The notes beneath the pieces are model-generated. The model worked only from the letters and a program-made list of their open reading frames with translations, searched no databases and had not been told where the DNA came from. Shown here piece after piece: positions 25,069 to 33,201 of a DNA stretch of 39,140 bases. The stretch lies in NCBI GenBank assembly GCA_029863525.1, contig JAOTVL010000016.1, positions 1-39,140 on the forward strand, given 5' to 3'. The DNA comes from Gemmatimonadota bacterium (GTDB lineage: Bacteria; Gemmatimonadota; Gemmatimonadetes; Longimicrobiales; Gaopeijiaceae). Position 1 is the stretch's first letter. Each line of letters opens with the position of its first letter. The position numbers were made by a program, and so were the translations under genes.

Positions 25069-26540
25069 GCCAGAACCTCCCGGCGCTCCTCGTCGTCGTA
25101 CCCCTTCTGCTCGCGCCGCTCGCGGCCTTGAGCGGTCGGGCCAAGATCGCCTGGGGCATCGCGACCGCGGCATGCTGGTGGACGCTGTACGCGGCGATCT
25201 CGCTCCTGCTCCGTGTGCAGGAGAGCGGCGTCATACGCTACTCGCTCGGTGGATGGGAGCCGCCGTACGGCATCGAGTACCGCATCGATCTCGCGAGCGC
25301 CTTCGTGGCACTCATCGTCGCCGCCATCGGCGCGGTGACGATCCCCTACGCGGGCACGTCGATCGCCAAGGAGGTCTCCGAGGACCGGGCGCCGCTCTTC
25401 TACACGGCATGGATCCTGATGCTCGCGGGGCTCCTGGGCATTGCGATCACCGGGGACGTCTTCAACGTCTTCGTCTTCCTGGAGATTTCGTCGTTGTCGG
25501 CGTACTCGATGATCGCGCTCGGGCAGGACCGCCGTGCGCTCACGTCGACCTTCCAGTACCTGATCATGGGAAGCGTCGGGGCGACGTTCATCGTCATCGG
25601 TATCGGCCTGATGTACGTGATGACCGGCACGCTCAACATGGTCGATCTGGCCGAGCGATTGCCGATGGTCGAGAGCAACCGGACCATCCCGGTGGCGTTC
25701 ACCTTCCTCACGGTCGGCATCACGCTGAAGCTGGCGCTGTTCCCGCTCCATCTGTGGCTACCGAACGCGTACACCTACGCGCCGTCGGCCGTGACCGCGT
25801 TCATGGCGTCGACTTCCACCAAGGTGTCGGTCTACCTGCTCCTGCGCTTCTTCTTCACGATCTTCGGAGAGGTGTTCTCGTTCGAACAGATGCGGCTGAA
25901 CATGGTGCTCATGCCGCTCGCGTTGATCGCGATCCTCGCGATTTCGCTGGTGGCGATCTACGAGGTGAACGTGAAGCGCATGCTCGCGTTCTCGAGCGTA
26001 GCGCAGATCGGGTACATGGTGCTCGGGATCAGCTTCGGCACCGTGCTCGGTGTCACGGCGGGCATCATCCACCTCTTCAACCATGCCCTCATGAAGGGCG
26101 CCCTCTTCATGGCGATGGGCTGCGTGATGTACCGCATCGGCTCGGTCCAACTCGACAAGATGGCCGGCTTGGGCAAGGCGATGCCGTGGACCATGGCGGC
26201 CTTCGTGGGCGCCGGCCTCAGTCTCATCGGCGTTCCGCTCACGGTGGGCTTCGTCAGCAAATGGTACCTCGTGCAGGCCGCGCTTGCCGAGGGCCAATGG
26301 TTCGTCGCGGGCGTCGTCATGGTCGGCTCGCTGATGGCGCTGATCTACATCTGGAAGGTGGTCGAGGTCGCGTACTTCCAGGAGCCCGATCCGGACCACG
26401 AGATCATTGAAGCGCCTCTCTCGATGCTCATCCCGACCTGGGTACTCGTGATCGCGAGCTTTTGGTTCGGAATCGACGCCACCACCACGGCGACCGTCGC
26501 GACGCAGGCAGCGGAGACGCTGCTCGGGGCGATGCCATGA
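25065..26540 (+). CDS. mrpD: MrpD/MbhH-like antiporter subunit (first of three large ones)
   Basis: This 491-residue protein has about 14 membrane helices of the NuoL/M/N proton-translocating family (PF00361). The ion-path residues are all present: Glu140 in the fifth-helix segment FVFLEISSL, Lys222 in the KLALFPLH segment, Lys253 in STKVSVY, His340 in HLFNHALMKG, and Lys399 in FVSKW. The sequence PLHLWLPNAYTYAPSAVT places it closest to MrpD/MbhH. The GTG at 25065 overlaps the mrpC stop; the last four bases overlap the next gene (ATGA). Within the module it occupies the MbhH position of the mbh gene order. Confidence 0.93.
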   Translation: MSQNLPALLVVVPLLLAPLAALSGRAKIAWGIATAACWWTLYAAISLLLRVQESGVIRYSLGGWEPPYGIEYRIDLASAFVALIVAAIGAVTIPYAGTSIAKEVSEDRAPLFYTAWILMLAGLLGIAITGDVFNVFVFLEISSLSAYSMIALGQDRRALTSTFQYLIMGSVGATFIVIGIGLMYVMTGTLNMVDLAERLPMVESNRTIPVAFTFLTVGITLKLALFPLHLWLPNAYTYAPSAVTAFMASTSTKVSVYLLLRFFFTIFGEVFSFEQMRLNMVLMPLALIAILAISLVAIYEVNVKRMLAFSSVAQIGYMVLGISFGTVLGVTAGIIHLFNHALMKGALFMAMGCVMYRIGSVQLDKMAGLGKAMPWTMAAFVGAGLSLIGVPLTVGFVSKWYLVQAALAEGQWFVAGVVMVGSLMALIYIWKVVEVAYFQEPDPDHEIIEAPLSMLIPTWVLVIASFWFGIDATTTATVATQAAETLLGAMP

Positions 26541-28009
26541 GCGAGGGTTGGATCATCGGCCTCACGGTTCTGCTGCCCGTGATCGGGGCGATGGCGGTGC
26601 TCCTGCTGCGCAACGCGCCGAACGCCCGTGAGGCCGCGACGCTCGTCGCGGGCGGCGCCACCTTCTGGAACGTGTGGGGCCTGCTCCGACTGGTTCAGGA
26701 CGGTGCCCGCCCGCGTCTCGACCTGCTGGAGGTCGTGCCAGGTGTCCATCTCGCGTTCGAGGTGGAGCCACTCGGGATGGTCTTCGCGCTCGTCGCCTCG
26801 TTTCTGTGGCCGGTGACGTCGCTGTACGCGATCGGCTACATGCGGGGCCACCACGAGGAGAACCAGACGCGTTTCTACTTCTTCTTCGCCATAGCGATCG
26901 CCGGCGCGCTCGGCGTGGCGTTCAGCGCCAACCTCTTCACGCTTTTCGTCTTCTACGAGTTCTTGACCTTCTGCACGTTTCCGCTCGTCACGCACCACCA
27001 GACCGAGGAGGCGAAGCGGTCGGGGCGGATCTACCTGGGGATTCTCCTCACCACGTCGGTCGGTCTCCAGCTCGTGGCCATCATCGGGACGTGGGTCTTG
27101 GCGGGCACGCTCGACTTCCGGACCGGCGGGATCCTCGCCGGTACCGCGTCGACCGGCCTCCTGAGCGGGATCCTCGTGCTCTACGTGTACGGGGTCGGCA
27201 AGGCCGCGCTCATGCCGTTCCACCGTTGGCTGCCCGCCGCCATGGTCGCGCCCACGCCGGTCTCCGCGCTGCTTCACGCGGTTGCGGTCGTGAAGGCGGG
27301 CGTCTTCACGGTGCTCAAGATCGCGGTCTACGTGTTCGGCATCGACCTGCTTCAGACGCTCGCCACGACCAGTTGGCTCGCGTGGGCCGCGGCCGCGACG
27401 ATCATCCTCGGCTCGCTCGTCGCGTTTCAGAAGGACAACCTCAAGGCGCGCTTGGCGTACTCGACCATCAGCCAGCTCTCCTACATCGTGCTCGGTGCGA
27501 TGCTCGCGAACGACCTGGGCATTATCGGTGGTGGCATGCACATCGCCATGCACGCGTTCGGTAAGATCACGCTCTTCTTCGCGGCCGGAGCCATCATGGT
27601 CGCGGCGCACGAGAAGAAGATCAGCCGTATGCACGGGCTCGGGCGCACCATGCCGTTCACCTTCGGCGCCTTCTTCGTCGGCTCGCTCAGCATCATCGGT
27701 CTCCCACCCGCCGGTGGATCGTGGAGTAAGTGGTTCCTGGGGATGGGCACGCTGGAAGCGGATCAGTACGGCCTGCTCGCGGTGCTGATGTTGAGCTCCC
27801 TGCTCGGGCTCTACTACCTGATCGAGGTGCCGGTGAAGGCGTTCTTCTTCGCGCCGCCCGAGGACGCGCACCACGGCGAGGGCATCAAGGAAGCGCCGCT
27901 GCCTTCACTGATCGCGATCGGGATCACGGCGACCGCGACCGTCGCGTTCTTCGTCTGGCCGGATCTCTGGTACGACCTCATGACGATGGTCGTCGGGGGT
28001 GCGCCATGA
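26537..28009 (+). CDS. MrpA-N/NuoL-like antiporter subunit (second large one)
   Basis: This 490-residue member of the same PF00361 family resembles the N-terminal antiporter half of MrpA and NuoL more than MrpD. Its PFHRWLPAAMVAPTPVSALLHAVAVVKAG segment (split as PFHRWLPAAM and APTPVSALLH) is the MrpA/ND5 form. Key residues are Glu141 (VFYEFL), Lys222 (GVGKAAL), Lys253 (VVKAG) and Lys398 (SWSKW). With the separate MbhD-MbhE gene, it may supply what MrpA does in one chain. It overlaps its neighbours on both sides by four bases. Confidence 0.9.
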   Translation: MSEGWIIGLTVLLPVIGAMAVLLLRNAPNAREAATLVAGGATFWNVWGLLRLVQDGARPRLDLLEVVPGVHLAFEVEPLGMVFALVASFLWPVTSLYAIGYMRGHHEENQTRFYFFFAIAIAGALGVAFSANLFTLFVFYEFLTFCTFPLVTHHQTEEAKRSGRIYLGILLTTSVGLQLVAIIGTWVLAGTLDFRTGGILAGTASTGLLSGILVLYVYGVGKAALMPFHRWLPAAMVAPTPVSALLHAVAVVKAGVFTVLKIAVYVFGIDLLQTLATTSWLAWAAAATIILGSLVAFQKDNLKARLAYSTISQLSYIVLGAMLANDLGIIGGGMHIAMHAFGKITLFFAAGAIMVAAHEKKISRMHGLGRTMPFTFGAFFVGSLSIIGLPPAGGSWSKWFLGMGTLEADQYGLLAVLMLSSLLGLYYLIEVPVKAFFFAPPEDAHHGEGIKEAPLPSLIAIGITATATVAFFVWPDLWYDLMTMVVGGAP

Positions 28010-28332
28010 GCGGGCACGGCGGGCATGGTCGCCACGAAGTGAAAGAGCCGATCGGCTGGATGGACAAGCCCGACTCGGTGAAGCGGTTCTTCACGGTGTT
28101 CTACGTGATCTGCGGGCTGCTCTTCTTGGCCGAGCTCCTCCTGCTCGGCGTGGAGAATGCGCACCCGCATCCGCTCGAGGAGCGCATGCGCTTCTTCGTG
28201 TATCCGGTGTACGGCTTCCTCTCGTTCTGGTTCTTGGTTCTGCTCGCGCGGCCGATGCGGACTTTGTTGATCCGCTCCGAGGACTACTACGAGGGTGGCG
28301 GCGCGTACCGGGAGGAGGAGGCCGATGACTAG
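28006..28332 (+). CDS. Small two-helix membrane protein of the antiporter operon, unknown
   Basis: This 108-residue protein matches no family I can name. It has a His/Gly-rich N-terminus (residues 3-10), two hydrophobic helices at about 29-49 and 63-82, a His-Pro-His-Pro loop between them, and an acidic tail (EDYYEGGGAYREEEADD). The gene overlaps the preceding antiporter gene by four bases and the following one by eight, so it is almost certainly co-translated with them. Its position between two large antiporter-type subunits suggests an accessory subunit that bridges them or aids their assembly; this is inference only. Confidence 0.8.
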   Translation: MSGHGGHGRHEVKEPIGWMDKPDSVKRFFTVFYVICGLLFLAELLLLGVENAHPHPLEERMRFFVYPVYGFLSFWFLVLLARPMRTLLIRSEDYYEGGGAYREEEADD

Positions 28333-30106
28333 CCTTCCTCCCTTCGCGCTCTTCTTCGTGGGGGCGCTCGTCGTCGCCTTCACGAGGGGAACGGTGCGCA
28401 AGGCACTCGTGCTCGCGATTCCGCTCGTGGGCGGTCTTTCGCTCTGGTTCGGGACGGGCGCGGAGGTCTCGGCCTCGGGCGCGCAGGTCCTCCTGCAGAT
28501 CGATCTGCTCGGCTACACGCTCACGCCGTATCGGGCTGACAAGCTGAGCCTGCTCTTCGGGTATCTCTTCCATATCGCGGCCTTCCTCGGCTTCCTCTAC
28601 GCGCTGCATCTCGGGGACGGGACGCCCGACGGTTCCGTTGCGGCCGACGTGGGTGAAGACGACATCGTGGGCAACGAGACGGCCGGGCTGCAGCATGTTT
28701 CGGCCATGCTCTACGCGGGAAGCGCGCTGGGCGCGGTCTTCGCGGGCGACCTGATCACGCTCTTCGTCTTCTGGGAGCTGCTCGCGATCACCTCGGTCTT
28801 CCTGATCTGGGCGCGCGGATCGGACAAGTCGTACGCCACGGGCTTCCGCTATCTGATCATCCACGTGGTGTCGGGGGTCCTGCTCCTGTCGGGCGCGCTC
28901 ATGCTCGCCCACCAGACGGGCTCGATCGCCTTCGACGCCATCGGGTTGGAGGGCAACGGCCCCGCAGGGTGGATCCTCCTCATCGCGTTCGGCATCAAGG
29001 CGGGCTTCCCGCTCGCCCACAACTGGATCACGGAGGCATATCCCGAGAGCACGCCGACCGGCACGGTCTTCCTGAGCGCGTTCACGACCAAGGTCGCCGT
29101 GTATGCGCTGGCGCGTGGCTTCGCCGGGGCCGAGCCGCTCATCATCATCGGCACGGCGATGACGTTCTTCCCGATCTTCTATGCGGTGCTCGAGAACGAC
29201 CTGCGGAGGGTGCTCGGCTACTCGATGGTGAACCAGATCGGATTCATGGTCGCGGGCATCGGGATCGGCACGGGCATGGCCGTCAACGGGGCGGTGGCGC
29301 ACGCCTTCGCCGACGTGATCTTCAAGGGTCTCCTCTTCATGTCGATGGGGGCGGTCATGACCATGACCGGCCGCACCAAGGGCACCGATCTGGGCGGGCT
29401 GTACAAGACCATGCCGATCACAGCGACGCTGTGCATCTTCGGCGCCGCCGCGATTTCCGCCTTTCCGCTGTTCAGCGCGTTCGTGACGAAGTCGATGATC
29501 ATGGTCGCGGCAATCGAGGAGCATCACTACATCGCCTGGCTCTTCATGCTCTTCGCGTCGGCCGGCGTGCTCGAGCACGCCGGCATCAAGATCCCCTTCT
29601 TCTCGTTCTTCGCGCACGACTCGGGGATCCGCACGAAGGAGCCGCCGCGCAACATGCTCTTCGCCATGACGATCGGTGCGGTGCTCTGCGTCCTCATCGG
29701 GATGTTCCCCTCGCAGCTCTACGCGCTCCTGCCGATGGAGATGGACTACCACCCCTACGACACGCGTCACGTCGTGACCCAGCTCCAGCTCCTGTGCTTC
29801 GGTGCGCTGGGCTTCATCACGCTCATGAAGACCGGCGTCTATCCCGACGAGAAGCGCGCGGTCCACATCGATGCCGAGGTCGTGTACCGGAAGCTCGGCC
29901 CGTGGGTCGTGAACACCGTCGGGGGCGCTGTCGGTCGCGCCGATGCCTACGTCCGTGCGTCGGTCATGGAGTTCGTTCGCTCTGCGCTCGACGCCGCCGA
30001 CCGGTCCCACGGCAGGATGGGTCCGCTGGCCCGCTCGTGGCCGTCGGGGAGTATGGTCCTATGGGTCGCCATCCTGCTCGCGGCCTACCTCCTGTTCTAC
30101 CTCTAG
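28325..30106 (+). CDS. Third NuoL/M/N-type antiporter subunit with C-terminal extension
   Basis: This 593-residue protein of the PF00361 family is longer than the other two by about 100 residues. Ion-path residues are retained: Glu151 (VFWELL), Lys225 (FGIKAGF), Lys256 (FTTKVAVY) and Lys389 (FVTKS). In place of the usual HxWLPxA segment it has HNWITEAYPESTPTG, which I recall from a distinct 'subunit D' family in alphaproteobacterial Mrp-like operons. The extra C-terminal region includes an amphipathic stretch (KLGPWVVNTVGGAVG) and a last hydrophobic helix near 573-593, which may embrace a neighbouring subunit as the long helix of NuoL does. Eight bases overlap the small membrane protein gene. 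Confidence 0.88.
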   Translation: MTSLPPFALFFVGALVVAFTRGTVRKALVLAIPLVGGLSLWFGTGAEVSASGAQVLLQIDLLGYTLTPYRADKLSLLFGYLFHIAAFLGFLYALHLGDGTPDGSVAADVGEDDIVGNETAGLQHVSAMLYAGSALGAVFAGDLITLFVFWELLAITSVFLIWARGSDKSYATGFRYLIIHVVSGVLLLSGALMLAHQTGSIAFDAIGLEGNGPAGWILLIAFGIKAGFPLAHNWITEAYPESTPTGTVFLSAFTTKVAVYALARGFAGAEPLIIIGTAMTFFPIFYAVLENDLRRVLGYSMVNQIGFMVAGIGIGTGMAVNGAVAHAFADVIFKGLLFMSMGAVMTMTGRTKGTDLGGLYKTMPITATLCIFGAAAISAFPLFSAFVTKSMIMVAAIEEHHYIAWLFMLFASAGVLEHAGIKIPFFSFFAHDSGIRTKEPPRNMLFAMTIGAVLCVLIGMFPSQLYALLPMEMDYHPYDTRHVVTQLQLLCFGALGFITLMKTGVYPDEKRAVHIDAEVVYRKLGPWVVNTVGGAVGRADAYVRASVMEFVRSALDAADRSHGRMGPLARSWPSGSMVLWVAILLAAYLLFYL

Positions 30107-30113
30107 GCGTCCG

Positions 30114-30950
30114 ATGACCGCGCGGCTCGCCACCCATCCGGACGTTGCCGACCGCACGACGCAAGTGCTCGATCGGTTGGTGGCGGCCGGCGTCGACGTG
30201 GAGTTCGTGGGACACGACCCCCGCTCGGCGGGAACGCTCGCGGCATTGGAAGGCGGCGTCATCGACCTCGCGCTCGTCGGGATCGGTGCCTTGCGCGAAA
30301 GTCGCAGCGAGCACTTGACCACCGTCGCTGTTCTTCCGCGGGACGAAGTGCGTGACGTGCTCGTGACCCTTTCGGGGCGCGCCGCCCGGCTCTCCGACTT
30401 GCCGGCTGGTTCCCGCGTCGGTTTGGCGGGCCCACGCAGGGCGGCCTTCTTGGCGGCGCACCGCCCCGATGTCGAGGCGGTCGAACTCGATCGCGGTTCG
30501 TTCGAGGAGCCCCGCCTGCTCGGCGTCGACGCAGTCGTCATGAGCGCGCTCGACGCGCGCTACGCTGGGCTCGTCGACCAGACCGTGGAGGTGCTCGACC
30601 CACGGGCGTGGTTGCCGGAACCGGGCCAGGGTGCGCTGGCGCTCGTCGCCCGACACCCGATCGCCGAGGCGACGGCGCTCGACCACCTCCCGACCCGAAC
30701 CGCGCTGAGAGCGGAGTTGGCGCTGCTCGACGCGCTCGGTGTCGACCACTCGGCCACGCTGGGGTGTTTTGCTCAGCCGTCGGGTCGCTGGATCCGCCTC
30801 TGGGCTGCGGCCGCCAGCACGGATGGCCGCCGCTTGGTCCGGTCCGATCGGACGGGGCCGTTGGATGAGCCCGAGGGGCTGGGAAGTGCCGTGGCGCGGG
30901 AGCTCGCGGCACGAGGAGTCGGCCGGGTCCTGACCGCGACCATTCGCTGA
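30114..30950 (+). CDS. Degenerate hydroxymethylbilane synthase (HemC)-like protein
   Basis: This 278-residue protein aligns end to end with porphobilinogen deaminase: ARLATHP for the N-terminal LRIATR, DLPAGSRVG with PRR for the SLRR segment, WLPEPGQGALAL for PAVGQGALAI, and a matching C-terminal domain. Residues needed for activity are gone. The dipyrromethane-cofactor cysteine (Cys242 in Escherichia coli, in GGCQVPIG) aligns with His212 in GVDHSATLG; the only nearby cysteine, Cys218, sits where the usual residue is small. The HSxKDxP loop with catalytic Asp84 is VGIGALRE, and Arg11 is His8. A loop before the catalytic Asp is also shortened. Haem synthesis activity is therefore unlikely; a binding or regulatory role is possible. 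It follows the antiporter module by seven bases. Confidence 0.75.
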   Translation: MTARLATHPDVADRTTQVLDRLVAAGVDVEFVGHDPRSAGTLAALEGGVIDLALVGIGALRESRSEHLTTVAVLPRDEVRDVLVTLSGRAARLSDLPAGSRVGLAGPRRAAFLAAHRPDVEAVELDRGSFEEPRLLGVDAVVMSALDARYAGLVDQTVEVLDPRAWLPEPGQGALALVARHPIAEATALDHLPTRTALRAELALLDALGVDHSATLGCFAQPSGRWIRLWAAAASTDGRRLVRSDRTGPLDEPEGLGSAVARELAARGVGRVLTATIR

Positions 30951-30956
30951 GCCGTC

Positions 30957-31457
30957 ATGCATGGCCCTCATCCGCGCTCCCCGAGCAGCAAGTTCCTGGA
31001 CCGTTCGGTGCTCGTGGAGCGCTACGGTCGACCACGAGTCGGCACGGTCGTGTTCACCAACGGGGTGTTCGACATCCTTCACCGGGGGCACGCGACGTAT
31101 CTGTCTCGTGCTCGCTCCCTGGGCGACGCGCTGGTGGTGGCGGTCAACAGCGATGCGTCCGCGCGGACGCTCGGGAAGGGGCCTGGGCGGCCGCTCAACG
31201 ACGAGCTCGACCGCGTGTTGCTGGTGGCGGCGCTCGAATGCGTCGACGCGGTCTGCCTCTTCGACGAGCCGACGCCCGCGGAGCTCATCGACGAGCTCCT
31301 TCCGGACGTGCTCGTGAAGGGTGGCGACTACGCTCCGGAGAACGTGGTGGGTCGTGAGTCGGTCGTCGCGGCCGGCGGGCGCGTGGAGCTGATCGAGTTC
31401 GTCGACGGCTATTCGACCACGGACGTCATCGGACGGATCAGGAGCCTGGAGCCATGA
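30957..31457 (+). CDS. rfaE2: D-glycero-beta-D-manno-heptose 1-phosphate adenylyltransferase (RfaE2 domain)
   Basis: This 166-residue nucleotidyltransferase corresponds to the C-terminal half of Hld[13 protein letters not shown] near residues 34-45 contains the HxGH motif (His42, His45), VKGGDY lies near 122-127, and GYSTTDVI near 150-157 is the usual end. It adenylylates heptose 1-phosphate to give ADP-heptose for lipopolysaccharide. The kinase partner is at 6362-7351, so the two halves are distant here. It overlaps rph by four bases (ATGA). Confidence 0.92.
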   Translation: MHGPHPRSPSSKFLDRSVLVERYGRPRVGTVVFTNGVFDILHRGHATYLSRARSLGDALVVAVNSDASARTLGKGPGRPLNDELDRVLLVAALECVDAVCLFDEPTPAELIDELLPDVLVKGGDYAPENVVGRESVVAAGGRVELIEFVDGYSTTDVIGRIRSLEP

Positions 31458-32179
31458 GCGAGCGACACGACGGTCGACGACCGGACCAGGGGCGTCCCGT
31501 CTCGATCGAGACCGGCGTCTCTCCCTATGCGGAAGGGTCGTGCTTGATCGCGACCGGCGATACCCGGGTCCTCTGCACGGCGAGCGTGACCGAGGGCGTG
31601 CCCAAGTGGCGGGAGCGGAGCGGGGCGGGGTGGGTGACCGCGGAGTACGCCATGCTGCCCAGGGCCACGCACACGCGGACTGGCCGGGAACGGAACGGCC
31701 CGAGGGGACGCACTCAAGAGATCCAGCGGCTCATCGGTCGCTCGCTCCGCTCGGTAACGGACATGAGCGCCATCGGCCCGTACACCATCACGGTCGACTG
31801 CGACGTGGTGCAGGCCGATGGTGGGACGCGTACCGCATCCATCACCGGCGCGTTCGTCGCGGTCGCGCTGGCCGGCCGCTGGATGCTCTCGGAGGGTCTG
31901 GTCGATCGAACGTTCCTTCGGGAAAAGGTGGCCGCCGTGAGCGTCGGCCTCGTCGATGGCCTTCCGTGTCTCGACCTGGATTACGCCGAGGATTCGGCCG
32001 CCCAGGTCGACATGAACCTCGTCGCGACGGAGAGCGGTGGCCTGGTGGAGGTCCAGGGGACGGCGGAGGGCGATCCCTTCCCGCGTGCCGCGCTCGACGA
32101 GTTGATGGATCTGGGCATGGCCGGCATCGAGTCGCTCGTGGCGGCTCAGGCGCGCGCGCTCGCCGCCGCCGGCGCGTGA
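31454..32179 (+). CDS. rph: Ribonuclease PH
   Basis: This 241-residue phosphorolytic exoribonuclease trims tRNA 3' ends. The family segments are in order: [60 protein letters not shown] (split as [10 protein letters not shown] and TRTASITG), and the C-terminal EVQGTAEG. The encoded trimming enzyme is consistent with the CCA-containing tRNA-Sec elsewhere in the window, although the link is only general. rph followed by a RdgB/HAM1 gene is a widespread pairing. The ATG overlaps the rfaE2 stop. Confidence 0.95.
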   Translation: MSERHDGRRPDQGRPVSIETGVSPYAEGSCLIATGDTRVLCTASVTEGVPKWRERSGAGWVTAEYAMLPRATHTRTGRERNGPRGRTQEIQRLIGRSLRSVTDMSAIGPYTITVDCDVVQADGGTRTASITGAFVAVALAGRWMLSEGLVDRTFLREKVAAVSVGLVDGLPCLDLDYAEDSAAQVDMNLVATESGGLVEVQGTAEGDPFPRAALDELMDLGMAGIESLVAAQARALAAAGA

Positions 32180-32186
32180 GGTTGCG

Positions 32187-32843
32187 CTGAAGCTGCTCGT
32201 GGCCACCCGGAGCCCCGGGAAGATGCGCGAGATCCGACGGATTCTCTCGGACGTGCCCGGCCTCGAGGTGCTCGACCTCGACGACGCCGGGATCGGGTAC
32301 ACCTCGGAGGAGGACGATCTCGAGCCGTACGGCACCTTCGAGGAGAATGCGCTCTCCAAGGCACGCTATTTCCACGGGAGGTCTGGGCTCCCCACGGTGG
32401 CTGACGACTCCGGGATCGAGGTCGACGCGCTCGGTGGAGCGCCTGGGGTGCGGTCCAAACGCTTTGCGCCCGAAGCGGGGGATGACGGCGAGGGCCTCGA
32501 GGGTCAGGCGCTCGACGATGCCAACAACCGTTATCTCGTCGCGCGTCTGCAGGGCGTGGCGCCGGGGGACCGGACGGCGCGCTACGTGTGCGTCGCGATC
32601 CTCCTGGCCGACGACACCGCGCCGCTGACGATTCGCGGCGAGGCACCCGGGGTCATCGTGGACGAGGCCAGTGGGTCCGGAGGTTTCGGCTACGACCCGC
32701 ACGTGTTCGATCCGACGCTCGGGAAGACCTTCGCGCAGATGACCCCCGACGAGAAAGACGCGCGAAGCCATCGTGGGCACGCCTTCCGGTCGGTCGCCGA
32801 CGAGCTTCGCCGGCGCCTCGATCCGACACGGGTGGCGACGTGA
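32187..32843 (+). CDS. rdgB: RdgB/HAM1-type dITP/XTP pyrophosphatase
   Basis: This roughly 218-residue NTPase hydrolyses non-canonical purine nucleotides (dITP, XTP) to monophosphates. The family motifs are clear: SPGKMREI, TFEENALSKAR, LPTVADDSGIEVDALGGAPG (as ADDSGIEVDAL), GYDPHVFDP and SHRGHAF. The start is unusual. From a CTG at 32187 the protein begins MKLLVATRSPGK, the standard opening of the family, with GAGG five bases upstream. The GTG at 32199 would remove the first beta-strand (KLLV). CTG starts are rare, so this needs N-terminal data. Confidence 0.88.
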   Translation: MKLLVATRSPGKMREIRRILSDVPGLEVLDLDDAGIGYTSEEDDLEPYGTFEENALSKARYFHGRSGLPTVADDSGIEVDALGGAPGVRSKRFAPEAGDDGEGLEGQALDDANNRYLVARLQGVAPGDRTARYVCVAILLADDTAPLTIRGEAPGVIVDEASGSGGFGYDPHVFDPTLGKTFAQMTPDEKDARSHRGHAFRSVADELRRRLDPTRVAT

Positions 32844-32891
32844 GCGTCGATTCGTTCCAGAGCGGCGCGCGGGGGGGCGGGTGAGCGTCGA
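32840..32891 (+). repeat. Duplicated 11-bp start region flanking a G7 run
   Basis: GTGAGCGTCGA occurs at 32840-32850 and again at 32881-32891, 41 bases apart, with seven consecutive G bases at 32871-32877 between them. The first copy opens a 14-codon reading frame that ends at TGA 32882-32884, overlapping the GTG of the second copy. One extra G in the run would fuse this frame to the DUF971 gene. Confidence 0.5.
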
Positions 32892-33201
32892 CCCGAAGGT
32901 CGACCCCAGGGAGATCGGGCCCACCGAGGACGGCAGCAAGCTCCGGATCGAGTGGAAGGACGGAGTCGTTTCGGAGCTCCTGCCTCGAGCGCTACGCATC
33001 GCGTGCCCCTGCGCCGGGTGCGTCGACGAGATGACAGGCATCCGCACGCTTTCGCCGGAGGCCATTCGTGCCGACGTGTATCCGACCGCCATCCACTACG
33101 TCGGCCGATACGCGCTCCAGTTCGTCTGGAGCGATGGCCATTCGACAGGGATCTATACGTACGAGCTCCTCCGAGAGCTCGGAGAGAGGGAGGAATCATG
33201 A
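32881..33201 (+). CDS. DUF971 (GBBH-like N-terminal domain) protein
   Basis: This 106-residue single-domain protein carries the cysteine motif CPCAGC at 42-47 followed by VDEMTG, and the later IHYVGRYALQFVWSDGHSTG pattern (as YVGRYALQF and WSDGHSTGIY), which defines DUF971. The same domain forms the N-terminus of gamma-butyrobetaine hydroxylase and binds zinc there; stand-alone copies are common and their job is unsettled. The GTG at 32881 is the chosen start. A 4-base overlap links it to the following amidase gene. See the repeat at 32840 for a possible alternative N-terminus. Confidence 0.88.
   Translation: MSVDPKVDPREIGPTEDGSKLRIEWKDGVVSELLPRALRIACPCAGCVDEMTGIRTLSPEAIRADVYPTAIHYVGRYALQFVWSDGHSTGIYTYELLRELGEREES

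Noticed and set aside
28091-30010. Open frame of 639 codons on the minus strand across the third antiporter subunit
   Set aside because: It is the shadow of a membrane protein gene with conserved residues and shows no plausible membrane or domain pattern.
22476-30106. Membrane-bound hydrogenase or complex I operon
   Set aside because: Only the antiporter-type membrane genes are present; no NiFe large or small subunit, ferredoxin-like or NuoB/C/D-like gene follows.
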